From Paenibacillus_E sp042676385 (lineage in GTDB: Bacteria; Bacillota; Bacilli; Paenibacillales; NBRC-103111): DNA of 64,000 bases. Shown here piece after piece: positions 1 to 7,774 of this stretch. Each line of letters starts with the position of its first letter. Within the stretch, counting starts at the first letter, position 1. The stretch lies in assembly GCF_042676385.1 (NCBI RefSeq), contig NZ_JBHTHA010000002.1, positions 1 to 64,000 of the forward strand, given 5' to 3'. Position numbers and translations under genes: made by a program. The notes beneath the pieces were generated by a model. It saw only the letters and a list, made by a program, of their open reading frames with translations. It made no database searches and was not told where the DNA came from.

Positions 1-167
1 TCCTAAAATAGGAAATTATGTGATTGAAATTTTCATGTTAGGTTTGATGCATGCTTAATGTGAATAACATCGTTCCTGCTTCGCTCAGCGTCCCATATCG
101 TCGAACTCATCAGCGACAATGAGAATCGCTTTTGAACCAATGATAAGCGTTATTTAATTCTTCGAAT
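1..167. other. Left-edge intergenic stretch, no gene seen
   Basis: I see no supported gene here. The stretch lies downstream of the Rid-family gene. It holds a few short dyads, such as CGCTT at 127-131 against AAGCG at 144-148, but none has a convincing T-run, so I do not call a terminator. Confidence 0.5.
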
Positions 168-566
168 TTATTGGCGTCCTTCGTCTTCCACCACAGCCTC
201 AACCTCAATCTCGACCAGAAGTTGCGGATCGATCAGCGCCTTCACCTCAACCATCGTCGCTACAGGCTGAACATCGCGGAAAAATTCGCCGTGCGCCTTC
301 CCAATCTCCGTCCACTTCGAAATATCCGTGACGAACATGCGAGTTCGAACGACGTCGGACATCTGCGCTCCAAGCTCAAGCAGCGCTTGTTCAATCGTTT
401 GCAAAATGTATAGTGCTTGTTCGTAGGGATTGTCAACGCCAACGACCTCTCCGTCCTTCATCGCCGTCGTCCCTGCCACTTCAATTCGATTTCCAACCCG
501 AATGGCCCGACAATAACCGACGAGCGGTTCCCAAGGGGAGCCCGTAAATACTTTAGCTCTTTGCAT
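168..566 (-). CDS. Rid (YjgF/YER057c/UK114) family protein lacking catalytic Arg
   Basis: Small single-domain Rid-family protein of about 132 aa. The family forms trimers whose RidA members hydrolyse reactive enamines and imines. The C-terminal block reads VATMVEV where canonical RidA proteins have ARS followed by a similar VEV segment, so the substrate-carboxylate arginine appears to be replaced and imine deaminase activity is doubtful. This fits the Arg-less Rid subfamilies, whose role is poorly known. A longer frame starts at 596 and overlaps the stop of the DapA-like gene as ATGA. The ATG at 566 is preferred because GGGGGA sits 9 nt upstream of it. Probably co-transcribed with the DapA-like gene, so it may act on a product of that aldolase or a linked catabolic route. 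Confidence 0.85.
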   Translation of the reverse strand: MQRAKVFTGSPWEPLVGYCRAIRVGNRIEVAGTTAMKDGEVVGVDNPYEQALYILQTIEQALLELGAQMSDVVRTRMFVTDISKWTEIGKAHGEFFRDVQPVATMVEVKALIDPQLLVEIEVEAVVEDEGRQ

Positions 567-592
567 CTTCTTCAATCCCCCATTTTTAATGA

Positions 593-1477
593 TCATACCT
601 GCCTATAAAAAGCCGCCAGTTTCTCCTGCAATCCTTCTGTGACTGGTAGAAGCGGCAATCGAAGCATGTTCGAGTCAATGACACCTTGCTGCTTAAGCAC
701 CCATTTCATCGCCGCCGGATTCGGCTCTTGAAACATCAGCCGGATCAGAGGAAGCAGTTCATCGAATTGCCGTTTGCCCTCATCTCGCTGACCTGCCGCA
801 AAACTCCGGTAGAACTCAACAAACCGCCTCGTCTCTACATTAGCAGAAGCGCTCATCATCCCCTTTGCTCCTGCGGAGAGAGCTGCGAACAGCAGTGAAT
901 CTTCACCGCAAAGTACCGGCTTCGAGCCCAACCGGGTAAGCTCTGACACTAGTTGTGTATTGGGCGTACTGTCTTTCATTCCGATGACGCCATCCAGTTC
1001 AAGAATCATGCGCACAGTGTCCAGTTCCAGCGTAACGCCGGTGCGGTGCGGAACTTCATATAAAATTACCGGGACTCCGACACTGGCAACACGCTTGAAA
1101 TGTTCAACAATTCCTTGCTGGCTCGGTTTATTATAGTAAGGTACTACAACAAGTACGGCATCGGCGCCTAATTTTCCTGCGGCTTCCGTTTTTTTCACCG
1201 TTGCACGCGTGTCATTCATACCTGTACCCACGATTAGCGGTGCGGTCGTGTTCGAGGCTTGCCGAGCCGCTAGAGCGGTAGCAAATAAGATGTCCAGTTC
1301 CTCCGATGTAATCGTCGGCGATTCTCCAGTAGTACCATTAATAACTAGACCGTCCACTTCGTCTTGAAACAATTGATAAGCCAGCTTGTAAAAGGAACCG
1401 GCATCCACCTCATACGCCTCATCAAAAGGTGTGATGATCGGCACATATACCCCTTGAAGGTCATTTTCTCTCAACAA
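593..1477 (-). CDS. DapA-like dihydrodipicolinate synthase family aldolase
   Basis: TIM-barrel class I aldolase of the DapA/N-acetylneuraminate lyase family, about 294 aa, close to usual DapA length. Visible motifs are GTTGES near residues 48-53, PYYN near 114-116, a tyrosine in YEVPHRTG near 140 with Arg near 145, and the Schiff-base lysine in GMKDST near 168. The Tyr/Arg/Lys set favours a pyruvate-condensing DHDPS-like enzyme. However, YEVPH replaces the usual YNVPS, so another keto-acid substrate is possible. The frame can open at GTG 1519, but GGGGAG lies 9 nt before TTG 1477, the better start. It is divergent from a LysR gene and overlaps the Rid frame. It is distant from dapH and patA, so it may be a catabolic paralogue and not the housekeeping DapA. 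Confidence 0.8.
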   Translation of the reverse strand: MLRENDLQGVYVPIITPFDEAYEVDAGSFYKLAYQLFQDEVDGLVINGTTGESPTITSEELDILFATALAARQASNTTAPLIVGTGMNDTRATVKKTEAAGKLGADAVLVVVPYYNKPSQQGIVEHFKRVASVGVPVILYEVPHRTGVTLELDTVRMILELDGVIGMKDSTPNTQLVSELTRLGSKPVLCGEDSLLFAALSAGAKGMMSASANVETRRFVEFYRSFAAGQRDEGKRQFDELLPLIRLMFQEPNPAAMKWVLKQQGVIDSNMLRLPLLPVTEGLQEKLAAFYRQV

Positions 1478-1534
1478 ATAAACCATCTCCCCTACCAGCC
1501 AAAATTTGTCCTTACTCACACTCTATCATGGAAC

Positions 1535-1566
1535 TTATCATCACAGTTAGCTATAATAAATGATAA
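1535..1566. promoter_or_regulatory. Inverted repeat in the dapA-like/lysR divergent region
   Basis: TTATCAT at 1535-1541 is mirrored by ATGATAA at 1560-1566, with a perfect TATAAT at 1552-1557 between them on the plus strand. The best -35 at 17 bp is only a weak match (TGGAAC, 1529-1534). Position and symmetry suit a LysR-type operator controlling the divergent aldolase gene and lysR itself. This is inferred from layout. Confidence 0.45.
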
Positions 1567-1602
1567 CGGTCATCAAAAATATTGATAGTGCGAGGACACC
1601 AA

Positions 1603-2487
1603 ATGGATCTTACGTATTTCCGAACGTTTCGGGAAGTCGCCAAGCGAAAAAGCTTTACCCGCGCAGCGGAAGAATTAGGTTATGCGCAATCCAGCGTCAC
1701 GATGCAGATTCAAAAGCTGGAACGCGAATACGGCGTCCCTCTTTTCGAAAGATTTGGACGTCAGCTTCGGTTAACACATCCTGGAGAAAGCTTGTTGAAA
1801 CTGGCCGTGCAAATGCTGGAGCTTTATGATCAGTCCAAAGAAATGATCGCCCATCAGGTTAGCGGCACGCTTACGATCGGTACGATAGATTCCCTCGCTG
1901 CGTACTACTTGCCGCCTTATTTACAACAGATCAGACAGCACTTTCCCAACCTCAATATCCAGCTTCTACCCGACAATGAATCCTCCTTATTAGCAAAGGT
2001 AAAAGAAGGCGATTACGACATCGGCCTATTACTCGACCGTTATCCGGCAGATTCTTTTCTTCACTGCATTCAAATCAGGGATGAGCCGCTGGTGTTCGTA
2101 GGCCCCAAAGATCACCCTCTGGTGCATGCAGCAGGCGTGCAGTTAAGTGACTTCCAGCATACGGAATTCATCGTCACGGAAGGCAGCTGCATCTATCGGA
2201 ATATGTTTGAAAAATTGCTCAAAGACAACGCCGTTCCCTTTCGAATCGGTTTCGAACTTGGCAACTTGGAAACGATCAAACACTGCGTCATGACAGGACT
2301 TGGTATTGCTCTACTTCCCCGTATCGCCGTCGAAACAGAGCTGGAACTTGGCAAACTTGCAATTATTCCTTTTAGCCACCCGGCGCTGCGCTTCGATCTC
2401 CAACTCCTGCTACACCCCAAAAAGTGGATGTCACAACCGCTGCAATCATTCATCGCTATGCTGACAAACAGCGAAATCAGACAATAA
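1603..2487 (+). CDS. LysR family transcriptional regulator
   Basis: Full-length LysR-type regulator of 294 aa. The N-terminal winged helix-turn-helix covers about residues 1-60: it opens MDLTYFRTF and contains the typical SFTRAAEELG and QSSVTMQIQKLE segments. The rest is an effector-binding domain of periplasmic-binding-protein fold. The ATG at 1603 is preferred to the TTG at 1582 because GAGGA sits 6 nt upstream and it matches the family N terminus. It is divergent from the DapA-like/Rid pair, the usual arrangement for a LysR activator and its target operon. The effector is unknown. A strong terminator follows. Confidence 0.9.
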   Translation: MDLTYFRTFREVAKRKSFTRAAEELGYAQSSVTMQIQKLEREYGVPLFERFGRQLRLTHPGESLLKLAVQMLELYDQSKEMIAHQVSGTLTIGTIDSLAAYYLPPYLQQIRQHFPNLNIQLLPDNESSLLAKVKEGDYDIGLLLDRYPADSFLHCIQIRDEPLVFVGPKDHPLVHAAGVQLSDFQHTEFIVTEGSCIYRNMFEKLLKDNAVPFRIGFELGNLETIKHCVMTGLGIALLPRIAVETELELGKLAIIPFSHPALRFDLQLLLHPKKWMSQPLQSFIAMLTNSEIRQ

Positions 2488-2527
2488 AAAAGAAGCTCGC
2501 CTTTTCGAAAAGGTGGAGCTTCTTTTT
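2486..2527. terminator. Bidirectional terminator between lysR and yjfB-like gene
   Basis: AGAAGCTC, then CCTTTT-CG-AAAAGG, then GAGCTTCT form a long hairpin flanked by A-runs on the left and T-runs on the right, so it can end transcription from both convergent genes. Confidence 0.85.
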
Positions 2528-2535
2528 CTCATTCG

Positions 2536-2745
2536 TTATATGCGGATGTCAAGATTTTTCCCTAAATGCGGTGCTGCCGATAACGCTGCCGCGTTCACTT
2601 GCTGCTGGGATTTGGTAAAATCCTGCATCAACGTGCTGGCCGCTGCTTCTTGCATGTCGCTCGCCTTGCTAAACAGCTGCAGTCCGACTGCTTGCTGCAA
2701 AGCATCGCCGCTGTTTATCGCGGATAATGCAGCATTTACATTCAC
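2536..2745 (-). CDS. yjfB: YjfB-like putative motility protein
   Basis: Small protein of 69 aa that resembles the YjfB family (putative motility protein, SigD regulon in B. subtilis). The N-terminal part has an ALSAI segment and a glutamine-rich helix, and the C terminus reads PHLGKNLDIRI, close to the family's terminal PxLGxxIDxxx. Biochemical function is unknown in the family. The frame extends to 2763, but AGGAGG at 2753-2758 lies 7 nt before GTG 2745, which is taken as the start. It has its own sigma-A-like promoter and a c-di-GMP-I riboswitch upstream, so expression probably responds to cyclic di-GMP. This fits a motility or surface-lifestyle role. Confidence 0.75.
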   Translation of the reverse strand: MNVNAALSAINSGDALQQAVGLQLFSKASDMQEAAASTLMQDFTKSQQQVNAAALSAAPHLGKNLDIRI

Positions 2746-2763
2746 GAGCACTCCTCCTCTCAC

Positions 2764-2851
2764 CGTTCGGTAGCTGGCAAGCGTACGGCCGTAGCCGATT
2801 AGCCCCTGTAGCTTTGCGTCTGTCGCTTTCGCGTCATTTGCCTTTTCGCAG
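2764..2851 (-). ncRNA. Cyclic-di-GMP-I (GEMM-I) riboswitch candidate
   Basis: Read on the minus strand, the leader has the ordered GEMM-I landmarks: GGCAAA (about 2842-2837), a stem closed by a GAAA tetraloop (CGC-GAAA-GCG, 2833-2824), the invariant GACGCAAAGC (2820-2811), a GGGGCTAA receptor-like block (2806-2799), a second GC-rich stem, and terminal GCTACCGA (2775-2768). These match the c-di-GMP-I consensus in order and spacing. The aptamer ends about 10 nt before the Shine-Dalgarno sequence of the YjfB-like gene and no intrinsic terminator separates them, so control is probably at translation initiation. Ligand class is assigned from the motif pattern only. Confidence 0.8.
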
Positions 2852-2879
2852 ATGCTAGGCAGTACCTAAGCACTCTTTT

Positions 2880-2908
2880 AGTATAGGGATGACAGCCTAT
2901 TTCGTCAA
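2880..2908 (-). promoter_or_regulatory. Sigma-A promoter for riboswitch/yjfB transcript
   Basis: TTGACG (2908-2903), 17-bp spacer, TATACT (2885-2880) on the minus strand. The -35 lies inside a dyad, GTCAA-TAT-TTGAC (2904-2916), which itself sits in a wider AGCCT/AGGCT dyad, so a repressor site is possible. Confidence 0.7.
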
Positions 2909-2943
2909 TATTTGACACAGGCTATAGATCCATTTAACGCTGC

Positions 2944-3600
2944 TTACGCACCGAATTCAGATGGATTCGCTCTCCAAGAATGGAGGAGATCGAGATCCTC
3001 TTCCTTGATCTTGCCTTTTTCCAGAGCAACTTCAAGCAACTTGGAGTAGTTGGATAGCGTATGGAGCGGCATGTCCGCCGCTTCAAAAGCTTGTGTAGCC
3101 TTGTCAAGCTGATAGGAGAAAATCGCAAGTACGCCCAGAGCGACTGCCCCCGCTTCCTTCACGGCCAATGCCGCTTTCAAAGAAGATCCGCCAGTAGAGA
3201 TCAGGTCTTCGATGACGATAACCTTTTGACCTGGCTTGACCGTCCCTTCGATCAGGTTCTCTTTGCCGTGACCTTTGGCTTTATCGCGAATGTAGATCAT
3301 GGGTAGGCCTAGCTTCTGTGCAACCCAGGCTGCATGTGGAATCCCGGCTGTCGCTGTGCCAGCGACAACTTCCGCTTCCGGGAACTTTTCTTTGATTAAA
3401 GCAGCAAAGCCGTCGGCAATAGCCTCACGAATCGCCGGGTGCGACATCGTCAGTCGATTATCGCAGTAAATCGGCGATTTCAGACCGGATGTCCAAGTGA
3501 ACGGTTGGTGCGGGCGTAGCGATACCGCCTCGATTTCTAGTAAAGATGCTGCGATGTGCTGTGCGATCGTTTCAAGCTGGCTCATGATTAATGACACCGT
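2944..3600 (-). CDS. pyrE: Orotate phosphoribosyltransferase
   Basis: Type I phosphoribosyltransferase making OMP from orotate and PRPP in UMP synthesis. About 218 aa, usual length. The PRPP loop is VIVIEDLISTGGSS, with an upstream GTATAGIPHA segment and an FTWTSGLKSPIYCDNR block typical of PyrE. The frame opens at 3648, but AAGGAAGGA lies just before GTG 3600; the ATG at 3585 is a second choice. It sits about 220 bp beyond pyrF, separated by an intrinsic terminator and followed by a possible promoter, so it may be transcribed partly on its own. Downstream is the riboswitch promoter of the next leftward gene. Confidence 0.95.
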   Translation of the reverse strand, partial: TVSLIMSQLETIAQHIAASLLEIEAVSLRPHQPFTWTSGLKSPIYCDNRLTMSHPAIREAIADGFAALIKEKFPEAEVVAGTATAGIPHAAWVAQKLGLPMIYIRDKAKGHGKENLIEGTVKPGQKVIVIEDLISTGGSSLKAALAVKEAGAVALGVLAIFSYQLDKATQAFEAADMPLHTLSNYSKLLEVALEKGKIKEEDLDLLHSWRANPSEFGA

Positions 3601-3685
3601 TCCTTCCTTGTTTTCAGCCTCTGGTTTACGTTGCGCCCATGAAATCAAGCGCTAAATTTACTCACACTCAAATCCTGAGTGCGAG

Positions 3686-3714
3686 ATTAAACTGCAGGTT
3701 TCAGAAACGGACAA
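3686..3714 (-). promoter_or_regulatory. Possible promoter for pyrE
   Basis: TTGTCC (3714-3709), 17-bp spacer, TTTAAT (3691-3686) lies between the pyr terminator and pyrE. A short dyad, CACTCA (3665-3670) against TGAGTG (3676-3681), follows. The match is moderate. Confidence 0.4.
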
Positions 3715-3739
3715 ATTAGCGGCAGTTTTTTCCTGTAAA

Positions 3740-3808
3740 AGCGCATAAAAAGAGGGAAGGCCCCATTTAGAAGGAGAAATTCCTTCTAAATGGTATTTGG
3801 AAGCCTTC
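3740..3808 (-). terminator. Intrinsic terminator between pyrF and pyrE
   Basis: Perfect 13-bp stem, CCATTTAGAAGGA (3763-3775) against TCCTTCTAAATGG (3781-3793), inside an outer GAAGGC/GCCTTC pair (3756-3761, 3803-3808). On the minus strand it is followed by CCTCTTTTTATG. It would end or reduce readthrough from the pyr operon before pyrE. Confidence 0.8.
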
Positions 3809-3820
3809 ACCCGTGAAGTT

Positions 3821-4561
3821 TTATAAAATCGAATCGATGATCGATTCGATCGCCGCTCTCGGATCGGCTGCCCCAGTAATCGGGCGGCCGATCACGACGT
3901 AGTCCGTGCCCTGCGCGAACGCCTCAGCCGGCGTCATGACGCGCGACTGATCGCCCGCGTCGGCGCCCGCAGGGCGAATGCCCGGCGTAACGGTGACGAA
4001 CGCGCCACCGCACGCCGCCTTGATCTGCGTCACCTCAAGCGGTGACGCGACAACCCCGTTGAGCCCCGCGGCATGCGCGAGCTGGGCGTAACGAATGACG
4101 GCCTGCTCGACCGATCCGGTCAGGCCGATCTCGTCGTTCAGCACCTGCTGGCTGGTGCTGGTAAGCTGCGTGACGCCGATGACGATCGGGCGTCTTGCTC
4201 CAGGGGCGAGCGCCTTGTCGACGCCCTCCATGGCCGATTCCATCATCTGCTTGCCTCCGGCAGCATGGACGTTGAACAAATCAACCCCAAGGCGAGTCAC
4301 GCTCTCTGAGCCGCCTCGCACTGTGTTGGGGATGTCATGCATCTTGACATCCAGGAACACCTTGTAGCCGCGGTCCTTAAGGCTGGCTACAAAACCCGGA
4401 CCTGCAGCATAAAACAGCTGCATGCCCACTTTCATATAGCAGGGAATGCCTTCGAGCTGCTTTAGCAGCTCTTCAGCTCCCCCTGCGTTCGCGTAATCCA
4501 GGGCGACCATAATGCGCCCTGCCACGTCCGTACGTGTTAGTGTACTCACGTTCGTCACCAT
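3821..4561 (-). CDS. pyrF: Orotidine-5'-phosphate decarboxylase
   Basis: Decarboxylates OMP to UMP. 246 aa with the catalytic FLDVKMHDIPNT block, an N-terminal MVALDY segment and the phosphate-binding VIGRPIT motif near the C terminus, all typical of the short bacterial PyrF class. It starts 3 nt after the carB stop, so it is translationally close to carB; ATG 4561 and GTG 4559 are both possible, with the nearby AAGGG poorly spaced. Base composition is conspicuously GC-rich compared with its neighbours (46 of 60 bases are G or C at 3961-4020), which is odd inside a conserved operon. Confidence 0.95.
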   Translation of the reverse strand: MVTNVSTLTRTDVAGRIMVALDYANAGGAEELLKQLEGIPCYMKVGMQLFYAAGPGFVASLKDRGYKVFLDVKMHDIPNTVRGGSESVTRLGVDLFNVHAAGGKQMMESAMEGVDKALAPGARRPIVIGVTQLTSTSQQVLNDEIGLTGSVEQAVIRYAQLAHAAGLNGVVASPLEVTQIKAACGGAFVTVTPGIRPAGADAGDQSRVMTPAEAFAQGTDYVVIGRPITGAADPRAAIESIIDSIL

Positions 4562-4564
4562 CCC

Positions 4565-7500
4565 TTACGCGTAAACCGGCATCGCGCGGGAGGAGAAGTT
4601 GATCGATTCGAGCATGTTCACGAGCGCTCTCACCGTATCCAGCGATGTCATACAAACCACGCCGTTCTCAACCGCTTCACGGCGAATACGGAAGCCGTCG
4701 CGCTCAGGCGTTTTGCCCTTCGTCAGCGTGTTCACAACGAATTGCGCTTCGCCGCCGCGAATGAGATCCAGAATGTTCGGCGAACCTTCGCTCAGCTTAT
4801 GCACCGTCGTTACAGGCAGGCCAGCTTCTTCGAGCGCCGTTGCCGTACCGCCGGTTGCGATAATTTTATAACCGAGACGATAGAAACCTTTCATAATCTC
4901 AATCGCTTCGTCCTTATCTTTGTCCGCAACCGTCACAACGACGGATCCGGCTGCAGGGATTTTCATACCCGCTCCGATTAAACCCTTGTACAGCGCTTTG
5001 GCAAAGTTTGTATCTCGGCCCATCACCTCGCCGGTCGACTTCATCTCAGGTCCGAGTGTCGTATCTACTCGGCGGAGCTTCGCAAAGGAGAACACAGGCA
5101 CTTTAACCGATACATACTTATCTTCCGGCCACAGACCGCTTTGGTAGCCCATATCAGCCAGCTTTTGACCCATAATAACGCGGGTTGCTACATTCGCCAT
5201 CGGGATGTTGGTTACTTTACTTAAGAACGGTACCGTTCTGGAAGAACGCGGGTTAACCTCAATGACATACACTTGATCGTTGTGGATAACGAACTGGATG
5301 TTGACCAGACCCACGACTTTCAGCTCTAGACCGATTTTTGTCGTAATGTCGATAATTTGTTGCTTGATCTCGTCGGAGATCGTTTGCGGCGGATAAACGG
5401 CGATCGAGTCACCGGAGTGAACCCCTGCGCGTTCCACGTGCTCCATGATGCCTGGGATGAGAACCGTTTCTTTATCGCAAATCGCGTCGACTTCAACCTC
5501 TTTACCAAGCATGTAGCGGTCGATAAGTACCGGATGCTCAGGGTTGATTTTCACCGCATATTCCATGTAGCTCAACAATTCTTCATCCGAGTAGACGATT
5601 TCCATCGCGCGGCCGCCAAGGACATAAGATGGACGAACGAGCACCGGATAGCCGAACTGTGCAGCCGTTCCTACCGCTTGGTCAACAGATGTTACTGTGC
5701 CGCCCGGCGGTTGAGCAATGCTCAGCTTGCGAAGCAGCGCTTCGAATTTCTTACGGTCTTCAGCAGTATCGATACTTTCGAGATCAGAACCAAGAATGCG
5801 CACGCCGGCTTTCGAAAGCGGAGCCGCCAGATTTATCGCCGTTTGACCGCCGAATTGTACGATAACGCCGATCGGTTTCTCGCGCTCGATGACGTTCATC
5901 ACGTCTTCGAAGAACAATGGCTCGAAGTACAATCTGTCGGAAGTATTAAAGTCCGTCGAAACCGTCTCCGGGTTGTTATTGATAATAACCGCTTCGTAAC
6001 CCGCAGCTTGGATCGCCCATACCGCGTGAACCGTGGAGTAGTCGAACTCGATCCCTTGACCGATACGGATCGGACCGGAGCCCAAAACGACGACTTTTTC
6101 TTTGTTAGTTTCCGTTACTTCGTCTTCTTGCTCATAGGTAGAGTAGTAGTATGGCGTCGATGCTTCAAACTCCGCTGCGCATGTATCTACCATTTTGTAT
6201 ACGGGCTTGATATTTTGCTGCAGGCGCAGATTGCGAATATCTGCTTCTTTCGTGTAAGTCGAACTTCCAGCCAATGCACGAATCTCAGCGATCGCGCGAT
6301 CGGTGAAGCCTTTGCGTTTTGTTTCGAACAGCAGCTCCGGCGTTAAGTCGCTTGCCGCGATTTCTTTTTCGAATTTAATCAAGCCGTCAAGCTTGTTCAG
6401 GAACCACCAGTCGATCTTCGTGAGGCTTTGCAGCTGCTCCACGGTGTAGCCTCTACGATAAGCTTCTGCCAGTAAGAACAGTCGTTCATCGTCCGGTTTT
6501 TGCAAACGGAATTCGAGTGTTTCTTGATCAAGCAGATCCGTTTCTTTCAGGAAAAGACGGTGTACGCCGATTTCCAGAGAGCGAATCGCTTTGTGGATCG
6601 ACTCTTCGAACGTACGGCCGATCGCCATCACTTCGCCGGTCGCTTTCATTTGCGTACCGAGCTTACGGTTGGCAGCCGTAAATTTATCGAACGGCCAGCG
6701 CGGAATTTTGGATACGATGTAGTCCAGCGTCGGCTCGAAGCAAGCGTAGGTTTGTCCCGTTACCGGGTTCACGAGTTCGTCAAGCGTGTAGCCAATCGCG
6801 ATTTTCGCAGCCATTTTCGCAATCGGATAGCCCGTTGCTTTGGACGCGAGCGCCGAAGAGCGGCTGACGCGCGGATTCACTTCGATGACATAGTATTGGA
6901 AACTGTGCGGATCCAGCGCGAACTGTACGTTACAGCCGCCCTCGATGTTCAGCGCACGGATAATTTTCAGCGATGCGGAACGCAGCATTTGATACTCGCG
7001 GTCAGACAACGTTTGGCTCGGCGCCACTACGATACTGTCACCCGTGTGCACACCTACGGGATCGAAGTTTTCCATGTTACATACGACGATACAGTTGTCG
7101 TTCGCGTCGCGCATAACCTCGTACTCGACTTCTTTCATACCTGCGATGCTGCGCTCAACCAGACATTGTCCGATAGGGCTGTAGCGAATACCGGAAGCGA
7201 CGATATCCGTCAGCTCTTCCATTGTGTTACAGATACCGCCGCCTGTTCCACCCAGGGTGTATGCAGGACGCACGATGATCGGGAAACCGATTTCCATAGC
7301 GAATTCCACAGCTTGCGCAACCGTAGTTACGATAACGCTATCCGGTACAGGCTGCTCTAATTCTCTCATCAAGTCGCGGAACAAGTCGCGGTCTTCCGCT
7401 TTTTCAATCGCCGTTAACTGCGTACCGAGCAGTTTGACGTTTTCGCTCTCCAGCACGCCGGCGCGCGCCAGCTCTACAGCCATGTTCAGACCGGTTTGAC

Positions 7501-7774
7501 CGCCGAGTGTTGGCAATAAGCCGTCTGGACGCTCTTGGCGGATGATTTGCGTAACGAAGTCGAGCGTAATCGGCTCGATATATACTTTGTCGGCCATGTT
7601 CGTGTCGGTCATGATCGTAGCCGGGTTGCTGTTGATCAAAATGACTTCCATGCCTTCTTCTTTCAGCGCTTGGCAAGCTTGCGTTCCTGCATAGTCAAAC
7701 TCCGCCGCTTGACCGATAACGATCGGGCCGGAGCCAATCACGAGAATCTTTTTGAGTGTATTATTTTTTGGCAT
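4565..7774 (-). CDS. carB: Carbamoyl-phosphate synthase large subunit
   Basis: 1069-aa synthetase subunit that uses two ATP, bicarbonate and glutamine-derived ammonia to make carbamoyl phosphate. Two homologous halves are visible: each begins with a nucleotide-binding segment (ILVIGSGPIVIGQ near the N terminus, VVVLGSGPIRIGQ near residue 560) followed by an ATP-grasp domain with EVNPR motifs. The C-terminal about 130 aa is the methylglyoxal-synthase-like allosteric domain. The ATG overlaps the end of carA by 14 bp and has AAGGAGGA upstream, so coupled translation of the two subunits is likely. Only one carA/carB pair is in the window, inside the pyr operon, so this is presumably the pyrimidine-regulated enzyme. 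Confidence 0.97.
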   Translation of the reverse strand: MPKNNTLKKILVIGSGPIVIGQAAEFDYAGTQACQALKEEGMEVILINSNPATIMTDTNMADKVYIEPITLDFVTQIIRQERPDGLLPTLGGQTGLNMAVELARAGVLESENVKLLGTQLTAIEKAEDRDLFRDLMRELEQPVPDSVIVTTVAQAVEFAMEIGFPIIVRPAYTLGGTGGGICNTMEELTDIVASGIRYSPIGQCLVERSIAGMKEVEYEVMRDANDNCIVVCNMENFDPVGVHTGDSIVVAPSQTLSDREYQMLRSASLKIIRALNIEGGCNVQFALDPHSFQYYVIEVNPRVSRSSALASKATGYPIAKMAAKIAIGYTLDELVNPVTGQTYACFEPTLDYIVSKIPRWPFDKFTAANRKLGTQMKATGEVMAIGRTFEESIHKAIRSLEIGVHRLFLKETDLLDQETLEFRLQKPDDERLFLLAEAYRRGYTVEQLQSLTKIDWWFLNKLDGLIKFEKEIAASDLTPELLFETKRKGFTDRAIAEIRALAGSSTYTKEADIRNLRLQQNIKPVYKMVDTCAAEFEASTPYYYSTYEQEDEVTETNKEKVVVLGSGPIRIGQGIEFDYSTVHAVWAIQAAGYEAVIINNNPETVSTDFNTSDRLYFEPLFFEDVMNVIEREKPIGVIVQFGGQTAINLAAPLSKAGVRILGSDLESIDTAEDRKKFEALLRKLSIAQPPGGTVTSVDQAVGTAAQFGYPVLVRPSYVLGGRAMEIVYSDEELLSYMEYAVKINPEHPVLIDRYMLGKEVEVDAICDKETVLIPGIMEHVERAGVHSGDSIAVYPPQTISDEIKQQIIDITTKIGLELKVVGLVNIQFVIHNDQVYVIEVNPRSSRTVPFLSKVTNIPMANVATRVIMGQKLADMGYQSGLWPEDKYVSVKVPVFSFAKLRRVDTTLGPEMKSTGEVMGRDTNFAKALYKGLIGAGMKIPAAGSVVVTVADKDKDEAIEIMKGFYRLGYKIIATGGTATALEEAGLPVTTVHKLSEGSPNILDLIRGGEAQFVVNTLTKGKTPERDGFRIRREAVENGVVCMTSLDTVRALVNMLESINFSSRAMPVYA

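Noticed and set aside
5357..6346. Long plus-strand ORF (329 codons) opposite carB
   Set aside because: It is antisense to well-conserved ATP-grasp sequence, rich in Arg/Phe/His as expected for a shadow frame, and has no SD or family motif.
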